From an uncultured Campylobacter sp. (GTDB lineage Bacteria > Campylobacterota > Campylobacteria > Campylobacterales > Campylobacteraceae): a stretch of DNA of 5,678 nucleotides. Under the pieces are notes generated by a model that saw nothing but the letters and a program-made list of their open reading frames with translations, ran no database searches and had not been told where the DNA came from. A program made the translations under genes and the position numbers. Shown piece after piece: positions 1 to 4,561 of this stretch; the stretch's first letter is position 1; every line of letters begins with the position of its first letter. The stretch is taken from assembly GCF_938040115.1 (NCBI RefSeq), contig NZ_CALHXD010000296.1, forward strand, positions 1-5,678. Reading direction: 5' to 3'.

Positions 1-545
1 ACGTGCCTGCGATAATGGCGGTGGAAGGGGCGTTTCAAAAGTTATACTACGAAAAATGGAACGAAATAATCGCGGATCAAAAAAGTTTTAAATTTACCGT
101 CCGCTCCAAGCGCCCGCCCGCCGATAAAATCAACAGCTTCATAGGCTACGTAAATACGCGCATTTATAACGTCTGTCTTAGCGAAATTTACAAGACCGAG
201 CTTGATCCGCGCATCGGCTTTTTGCACGAGCCAAACTACCGTGCGCTGAGCCTGCACCTAGATCTCGCGGAGATTTTTAAGCCGATTTTGGGCGATACGC
301 TGATTTTTAATATGCTAAATAAAAAAGAGATCACCGCAAAGGACTTTCAAACCGACGCCGGGCGGATAAAATTTAGCAACGACGCCGTGCAAAAGATCGA
401 GCTAAAAATGATCGCAAGGCTTGGCGAAACGATCTCGCTTGGCGGGCGCGATCTCACGTGGCGGCAGGTGATCCGCCGCGAGGCTAATCAGATCAAAAAA
501 TGTATCTGCGAGGATGCGCCTTACGAGGGATTTAGGTGGGGGTAA
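1..545 (+). CDS. cas1: CRISPR-associated endonuclease Cas1, C-terminal part (5' end outside window)
   Basis: Cas1 is the metal-dependent integrase that, with Cas2, inserts new spacers at the leader end of a CRISPR array. The frame is open from the left edge to TAA at 543-545, giving about 180 residues. Family-typical features are visible: a catalytic Glu in the AVEG motif (residue 8 counted from base 3), the GFLHEPNYRALSLHLD segment with the metal-binding His (75) and Asp (87), and the usual helical tail ending YEGFRWG. The Glu-to-His spacing of 67 matches my recollection of E. coli Cas1 (E141, H208). Cas1 is normally about 320-345 residues, so some 150 or more residues lie upstream. The GTG at base 3 is internal and not a start. 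An N-terminal fusion, such as the reverse transcriptase found on some type III Cas1 proteins, cannot be excluded. The array follows on the same strand and no cas2 lies between. The family call is firm; the subtype is open. Confidence 0.95.
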   Translation, partial: VPAIMAVEGAFQKLYYEKWNEIIADQKSFKFTVRSKRPPADKINSFIGYVNTRIYNVCLSEIYKTELDPRIGFLHEPNYRALSLHLDLAEIFKPILGDTLIFNMLNKKEITAKDFQTDAGRIKFSNDAVQKIELKMIARLGETISLGGRDLTWRQVIRREANQIKKCICEDAPYEGFRWG

Positions 546-616
546 ATTTGATATTTTGTCGGTAGGGACGTCAGTTTAAAGTTATTTGACTTTTGTATCC
601 CTTGCTACGGTGTTTG

Positions 617-628
617 TTTGACGTCAAA
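617..628. promoter_or_regulatory. 12-base perfect palindrome in the leader
   Basis: TTTGACGTCAAA reads the same on both strands. Its core GACGTCA also occurs at 567-573, about 50 bases upstream. Palindromes of this size can be operators for dimeric regulators, and paired sites can loop or bind cooperatively. No particular regulator is recognised, and chance is possible. Confidence 0.3.
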
Positions 629-801
629 ACAGCATTTGCGATTTTGCTTTGGATGTTTGTGGTAAAATACAAAATGCGTCCGACTTATAAAATTTGCTTT
701 TGTCGTTACGGGCGGATTGGGGTTGTCGATTTGCCCTTATTGCAGCGGGCTATTTAATTTCTAGGCGTCACTTTAAAATCCAAATCATCTCGATAAAGCT
801 T

Positions 802-819
802 TTTCTAAGATTTTAGAAA
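802..819 (+). other. Small AT-rich inverted repeat in the leader
   Basis: TTTCTAA (802-808) and TTAGAAA (813-819) are perfect complements around a four-base loop. The stem has only one G-C pair and no T-run follows, so it is a poor terminator. It could be a protein-binding or bend site in the leader, or chance in AT-rich DNA. Confidence 0.25.
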
Positions 820-893
820 TGATGAAATTTAGGGCATTTTGTATCGATATTATTTTGCTTTTTATGCAAATTTAAGGCGTAAAAATATAGACT

Positions 894-924
894 TTGAGTT
901 TTAATAGCCCTAAAAATGTATATT
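894..924 (+). promoter_or_regulatory. Possible pre-crRNA promoter
   Basis: TATATT at 919-924 could be a -10 box ending 8 bases before repeat 1, with TTGAGT at 894-899 as a weak -35 about 19 bases upstream. TATAGA at 886-891 is an alternative -10. Epsilonproteobacterial promoters usually lack a clear -35, so hexamer matching in such AT-rich DNA is weak evidence. The position just before the array is the main support. Confidence 0.3.
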
Positions 925-2506
925 TTGGTGCTGTTAAATTTTACTCCGTTGGAGTTTGAAACTAATTTCGTTGCTAATGTTCGTATCTGTGTTCGTGTTA
1001 AATTTTACTCCGTTGGAGTTTGAAACGATTATATGCTGACGCATACAACACTACACCTGTTATGTTAAATTTTACTCCGTTGGAGTTTGAAACGTAACAC
1101 CATCGGCAGGAACAACGCCGTAAAAAATGTTAAATTTTACTCCGTTGGAGTTTGAAACGTAGCGTAGGTATGACGCATGGTATAAGGACGACGGTTAAAT
1201 TTTACTCCGTTGGAGTTTGAAACAAAAAAAGAATATGGCAAAATTTTTAAAAAAAATCAGTTAAATTTTACTCCGTTGGAGTTTGAAACAAAAAAGGGTC
1301 AGAATAGACATTATCCCCATCCTGTTAAATTTTACTCCGTTGGAGTTTGAAACTTCGTGCTTATATCAACTTCAACGCCGAACGTATCGCGTTAAATTTT
1401 ACTCCGTTGGAGTTTGAAACTCTTGTAAAAACTCAGGTTGAGCATGAGAAATAGAGTTAAATTTTACTCCGTTGGAGTTTGAAACGAAACTACAACTATA
1501 ACCTCGCCACGATAAAGATCGTTAAATTTTACTCCGTTGGAGTTTGAAACTCGCAAATTCATCGCTAACCTTATAGACTTTTGATGTTAAATTTTACTCC
1601 GTTGGAGTTTGAAACTCTAGCATTTGGGTTATTTTGGCTAGGTTTTTTTGTTAAATTTTACTCCGTTGGAGTTTGAAACCGGCGGGCTAGCGGCAGGGAA
1701 CGCCTTTTACGATTGTTAAATTTTACTCCGTTGGAGTTTGAAACTTCGTAATATTGAGGTTCTATCATTTGAAATAAAGGGTTAAATTTTACTCCGTTGG
1801 AGTTTGAAACATTCCTTTCTTTGTGTGATTTGTCTTCGTGTAGTCTGAGTTAAATTTTACTCCGTTGGAGTTTGAAACTGGCAATAGTTCTATTGATCCA
1901 ACATTTTGGGGTAAAGTTAAATTTTACTCCGTTGGAGTTTGAAACTGCTTTGGGAAGTTGATTTTTGAGGCAGTTTTTGAGTGTTAAATTTTACTCCGTT
2001 GGAGTTTGAAACGAGCCTAGTGATTTTTTTAACGAGTTTAGCGTAGAGTTAAATTTTACTCCGTTGGAGTTTGAAACGATATTCTCAATATAAAAATACG
2101 CTAGGCGTTGGCGTTAAATTTTACTCCGTTGGAGTTTGAAACGCCCCTAAAACGGTATTGTTTCGTCGTTGTCGTATGTTAAATTTTACTCCGTTGGAGT
2201 TTGAAACGGCTAGTGCGCGAACCGTTTATATTTTTTTCAAGCGTTAAATTTTACTCCGTTGGAGTTTGAAACTTTTTTGCGAGCTTTATCCGCTCTAGAA
2301 TCATTTTTGTTAAATTTTACTCCGTTGGAGTTTGAAACGGCGCTAGCGAAAAAGCGTAATACTCGTCCGCGTTTAGTTAAATTTTACTCCGTTGGAGTTT
2401 GAAACTCAAACCCGTCAAACCTAAAACCCGGCACCAAACGGTTAAATTTTACTCCGTTGGAGTTTGAAACAACGGCAAAGGCAAAGGCGCAAGCGCGGGC
2501 CCAGGC

Positions 2507-2536
2507 GTTAAAATTTACTCCGTTGGAGTTTGAAAC
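2507..2536 (+). repeat. Variant CRISPR repeat 25
   Basis: It differs from the consensus only at repeat position 7 (T to A, at 2513), in the unpaired part 5' of the hairpin. The hairpin and the GAAAC end are intact, so processing should be normal. The same change is present in repeat 26. Confidence 0.95.
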
Positions 2537-2574
2537 AAAAGCTAGACAAGCTGCTAAATAGCGCAAACGATAGC

Positions 2575-2604
2575 GTTAAAATTTACTCCGTTGGAGTTTT
2601 GATG
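2575..2604 (+). repeat. Terminal degenerate CRISPR repeat 26
   Basis: It carries the same T-to-A change at position 7 as repeat 25. The consensus is then followed through the hairpin to position 25, after which the last five bases read TGATG instead of GAAAC. Loss of the 3' end is typical of the leader-distal repeat, which is not copied during spacer acquisition. The stem remains, so the last spacer could still be processed on its 3' side. Confidence 0.95.
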
Positions 2605-2644
2605 TAATCAATTTTTGTGGCTTAGTATGCTGTGCGATTGATTA
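2605..2644. repeat. Spaced inverted repeat just after the array
   Basis: TAATCAAT (2605-2612) and ATTGATTA (2637-2644) are perfect 8-base complements separated by 24 bases, starting at the first base after the terminal repeat. The stem is AT-rich and no T-run follows, so it is not a standard terminator. The remaining bases to 2703 hold no gene. A 6-base inverted repeat (CTGTTA at 2692-2697, TAACAG at 2705-2710) straddles the stop of the next gene but also lacks a T-run. Confidence 0.3.
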
Positions 2645-2703
2645 TAGACGGGCGACAAAATACAAACTTGCAATAAATAATTTATGATTTTCTGTTAATT
2701 TGG

Positions 2704-3300
2704 CTAACAGCCTATCGGCTGATTGCCTGCAAGCAGTTTTTCTAGCTTGCGATTTTTAAAGAATTTGACGACGTCAAACGCGATCTTGGCAGCCAAAAGC
2801 GCCAAAAAAACGTGTCTAAAAGCATAGAATTTTCCTAAGTATTTATGCTTTTTCATGAGTTTTAGCGCGAGTGTTTTTATCGCCTCTATCGGCTTTTTGA
2901 TAGCTTCGCCGATCATTTTGTCTTTTATCTCATGCACGACGAGAGCGGTGATGGTTTTTAGGTATTTTTTAGTTTTGGGCGCGGGTAAATTTTGCGTCGC
3001 AGTTTTGCCGTAAACGTCGCCGATCCAAGCTTCAAAATTTTGCCGAGCATTTTTGCTTTTTAAGAGTTTTTCACCGACTTTGCTTATCTCGTAAATCCCG
3101 CGCGAAGTCTTTAAAACGATCCTTTTTTCTTGCGGCAAAGCTTGAATTTTAGGGCTGTTTGCTATGACGCTTAAAAGCGCGTCCGTTTTGCTCTGGCTCG
3201 CACCCGTTTCGCCCGATAAAAACTCCGCTATCTCTTTACGACTCGCCTTTTTTCTCTCGTTTAAAAACTGCGCCAATAAAAATAATCCTTGATAATCCAT
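2704..3300 (-). CDS. Unrecognised 198-residue basic protein, possible N-terminal winged helix
   Basis: I do not recognise this family. The ATG at 3298-3300 is chosen because GAGAG lies 8 bases upstream and a TATAAT box sits at 3334-3339. An ATG at 3313-3315 (five residues longer) has no ribosome binding site, and reading back to 3504 would put promoter-like AT-rich DNA inside the gene. Residues 1-80 (MDYQGLFLLAQFLNERK, then a KEIAEFL helix, a Ser/Thr-rich turn, an LLSVIA helix and an RIVLKTSRGIYEIS strand pair) have the helix-helix-strand pattern of a winged helix, which is inference. Residues 108-155 are Lys-rich helices. Residues 163-180 are hydrophobic but contain Lys and Asp, so a membrane span is doubtful. 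There is no signal peptide and the stop is TAG. It runs toward the distal end of the CRISPR array and stands outside the dnaG operon. It may be a DNA-binding or membrane-associated housekeeping protein; a role in CRISPR immunity is not shown. Confidence 0.75.
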   Translation of the reverse strand: MDYQGLFLLAQFLNERKKASRKEIAEFLSGETGASQSKTDALLSVIANSPKIQALPQEKRIVLKTSRGIYEISKVGEKLLKSKNARQNFEAWIGDVYGKTATQNLPAPKTKKYLKTITALVVHEIKDKMIGEAIKKPIEAIKTLALKLMKKHKYLGKFYAFRHVFLALLAAKIAFDVVKFFKNRKLEKLLAGNQPIGC

Positions 3301-3308
3301 CGCAAAAA

Positions 3309-3313
3309 CTCTC
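3309..3313 (-). promoter_or_regulatory. Ribosome binding site of the unknown gene
   Basis: On the - strand GAGAG is followed by eight bases and then the ATG at 3300. It decides between two nearby start codons, since the upstream ATG overlaps this motif and has only T/A-rich sequence before it. Confidence 0.6.
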
Positions 3314-3333
3314 ATTATTATATTAAAATGAGA

Positions 3334-3339
3334 ATTATA
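3334..3339 (-). promoter_or_regulatory. -10 box (TATAAT) of the unknown gene
   Basis: A perfect TATAAT on the - strand lies 33 bases before the chosen ATG and is preceded by T-rich sequence (TTTTGATATATTTTAAG). This is the usual form of sigma-70 promoters in Campylobacter, which lack a fixed -35. A second TATAAT lies closer to the start at about 3316-3321, but would leave almost no room for the ribosome binding site. Confidence 0.55.
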
Positions 3340-3502
3340 CTTAAAATATATCAAAATAAAATAAAAGCCAGTATCATTTTGATTTTGGTACGTCGTAATG
3401 TAAATTAAATTTGCCGAGTTAAAATAAAAGATTTGTGTCGTAAATTTGAAATTTATCCATGCGCGGACTCTAAAATTTGCGGTAAATTTAATGAAAGACG
3501 AC

Positions 3503-3534
3503 AAAAATTTAAGCGCTTCGAGCCGCTTAAATTT
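3503..3534 (-). terminator. Rho-independent terminator of the dnaG / PP-loop operon
   Basis: On the - strand an 11-base arm AAATTTAAGCG (3534-3524) pairs perfectly with CGCTTAAATTT (3515-3505) across an 8-base loop. The hairpin runs straight into further T residues, giving TTTTT then G. It begins 41 bases after the PP-loop stop codon. The stem is AT-rich outside its GCG top, so its strength is uncertain. On the + strand no T-run follows, so it acts on the - strand only. Confidence 0.6.
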
Positions 3535-3563
3535 GCCCTTTTCCGAAAATCAGGCAAATTTAA
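3527..3563 (-). other. Hairpin sharing an arm with the terminator
   Basis: GGCAAATTTAA (3553-3563) pairs with TTAAATTTGCC (3527-3537), and TTTT / AAAA inside the loop can pair as well. The left arm overlaps the terminator arm at 3524-3534, so the two hairpins exclude each other in one RNA. This one would form first in the - strand transcript. It could be an antiterminator-like structure, part of a compound terminator, or a by-product of the common AAATTT word. Confidence 0.4.
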
Positions 3564-3574
3564 AGCTCTTAAGT

Positions 3575-4561
3575 TTAACTAACAAAAAACTCCTGAGCAG
3601 CCTGCTTGCTCTCAAAAGGCTTCACGCAAATCTCGCGCTCGCCGATCCTAGCTCGCACCTCCGCGTCCTTGTTCGCCTTGGTATAAGCAAGCGCCAGCCG
3701 CACGGCAAACTCGAGGTCGGCCTCGTTAAATTTAGCATCCACGAGACTAGTCGCGCCCACGACGCCCTCGTCAAATTTGATCTGCGTAAATTTCGGATTA
3801 TTTAGGGCTAGCAGTTTGGCGTTATCGTTTTCGTCGCGGCCGATGACCATTTTGGTGCCGTTTGTTAGGCGCAGATGGCGTCCGAGGCGCAGTAGCTGCA
3901 TATCCGCGCTCGTCATATCGGGGTCAAATTTGATGAAATCTTTGATTTTATTCGCAAAGCTCTCGATCGTGAGCAAGCACCCGCCGCCGGGCGTCTCAAA
4001 TTCGCTAAAGCCGAATTCCTTGGCGAGGGCTAGCTGCCTTTTGCGGTCGCGTCCGCTGATGCCTAGCAGCTTACTGCGATCGACCCAGCCCTCGCGCTCC
4101 GGTTTTGTGGGCTTCATCAGCTGCGCAGACATCGGACGCAGGATGAGATCCTCCTCGTCGCCCGCGGCGTTTTTGACCTGCGCCATCGCGTCGCGTCTTT
4201 GACTCATCGGACGCTGGCCGATCACCTCGCCTGTAGCGATAAAGCTAGCACCCTCCGCGCTCATCATCGCAAGCGCCGTTTTAAACATATATCCGTGGCA
4301 GTCGATGCAGGGGTTAAAGTGCTTGCCGTAGCCGTGTTTAGGCGTAAAAAGCACCTCGCGTAGGTATTCGTTTCTGATATCTACGATCTTAAACTCGGCT
4401 CCGGCTTCGTTCGCGCGGCGGCGTAAAATTTCTGCCTTTTTCTCGTCGCCGCTAAAGCCGATGTCGATATGGATCGCCGTAACTTCGATGCCTTGGCCGG
4501 TTAGAAGCTTGATAGAGATCATACTATCAAGCCCGCCGCTAAATAAAACTAATGCTTTCAT
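3575..4561 (-). CDS. PP-loop ATPase, MnmA/ThiI-like tRNA thiouridylase with NFACT-R-like tail
   Basis: The predicted role is ATP-dependent thiolation of RNA in the cytoplasm: the enzyme adenylates a base and transfers sulfur through active-site cysteines. Of 328 residues, 1-110 form an adenine nucleotide alpha-hydrolase fold with the PP-loop SGGLDS at 8-13. CIDC at 85-88 sits in HFNPCIDCHGYMF, and GEVIGQRPMSQ follows at 111-121. GGGCLLT at 192-198 supplies a further cysteine (195). Residues about 222-315 (LRLGRHLRL, MVIGRDENDN) resemble the NFACT-R RNA-binding domain known from some predicted thiouridylases. It is not MnmA proper, which has a different C-terminal part. Family members are often labelled argininosuccinate synthase-like or thiouridylase. 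The ATG overlaps the dnaG stop (ATGA, 4558-4561), with GAGGAA 8 bases upstream. A similar ATP-binding gene near dnaG in C. jejuni is a recollection, not checked. The exact substrate is unknown. Confidence 0.85.
   Translation of the reverse strand: MKALVLFSGGLDSMISIKLLTGQGIEVTAIHIDIGFSGDEKKAEILRRRANEAGAEFKIVDIRNEYLREVLFTPKHGYGKHFNPCIDCHGYMFKTALAMMSAEGASFIATGEVIGQRPMSQRRDAMAQVKNAAGDEEDLILRPMSAQLMKPTKPEREGWVDRSKLLGISGRDRKRQLALAKEFGFSEFETPGGGCLLTIESFANKIKDFIKFDPDMTSADMQLLRLGRHLRLTNGTKMVIGRDENDNAKLLALNNPKFTQIKFDEGVVGATSLVDAKFNEADLEFAVRLALAYTKANKDAEVRARIGEREICVKPFESKQAAQEFFVS

Larger units (their letters stand above)
546..932 (+). promoter_or_regulatory. CRISPR leader region
   Basis: This 387-base stretch between the cas1 stop and the first repeat has no credible gene. 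All + strand frames are broken by stops, and the longest open stretches (about 40-55 codons) do not resemble Cas2. It becomes AT-rich toward the array, as leaders do. It is assigned as leader because it abuts cas1 and repeat 1, while sequence decay is found only at the opposite end of the array. A leader normally carries the pre-crRNA promoter and the sites that direct Cas1-Cas2 to the first repeat. The exact functional boundary cannot be seen from one sequence. Confidence 0.75.
933..2604 (+). CRISPR. CRISPR array: 26 repeats of 30 bases, 25 spacers of 34-38 bases
   Basis: The repeat begins GTTAAATTTTACTCC and ends GGAGTTTGAAAC (adjoining at positions 15/19 across GTT). Starts are at 933, 997, 1064, 1129, 1194, 1260, 1324, 1391, 1456, 1521, 1586, 1650, 1715, 1781, 1849, 1916, 1983, 2048, 2113, 2178, 2243, 2309, 2376, 2441, 2507 and 2575. 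Repeats 1-24 are identical. Spacer lengths in order are 34, 37, 35, 35, 36, 34, 37, 35, 35, 35, 34, 35, 36, 38, 37, 37, 35, 35, 35, 35, 36, 37, 35, 36 and 38, and all spacers differ. ACTCC and GGAGT (repeat positions 11-15 and 19-23) form a hairpin with a GTT loop. Cas6-type cutting at its base would leave an 8-base 5' handle TTTGAAAC, so crRNAs should read on the + strand. Such repeats are typical of type I-B and type III; a type II tracrRNA mode is unlikely. The degenerate last repeat and the adjoining cas1 both put the leader on the left. Confidence 0.99.

Noticed and set aside
42..257. 71-codon open frame on the - strand
   Set aside because: Antisense to the catalytic part of cas1.
590..756. 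Open stretch of about 54 codons in the leader, considered as a cas2 remnant
   Set aside because: No Cas2-like start, fold pattern or ribosome binding site; Cas2 needs about 90 residues and the flanking frames are full of stops.
1481..1490. GAAACGAAAC at the repeat 9 / spacer 9 border
   Set aside because: The spacer happens to begin with the same five bases as the repeat end; unit lengths stay normal, so there is no repeat expansion.
2384..2566. 60-codon open frame on the - strand
   Set aside because: It is made of CRISPR repeats and spacers; its repeated SNSNGV segment is the repeat translated.
933..2604. Self-targeting spacers
   Set aside because: By eye no spacer matches the cas1, unknown, PP-loop or dnaG sequences in this window; the rest of the genome cannot be judged.
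3301..3504. N-terminal extension of the unknown gene to an ATG at 3504
   Set aside because: The extra 68 residues are Phe/Tyr/Asn/Ile-rich translation of AT-rich intergenic DNA containing the promoter and ribosome binding site of the shorter gene.
3446..3805. Open frame on the + strand
   Set aside because: It covers the terminator hairpins and runs antisense through the end of the PP-loop gene; no family resemblance.
3777..4202. 141-codon open frame on the + strand
   Set aside because: Antisense shadow of the well-supported PP-loop gene, with Ser/Arg-rich low-information sequence.
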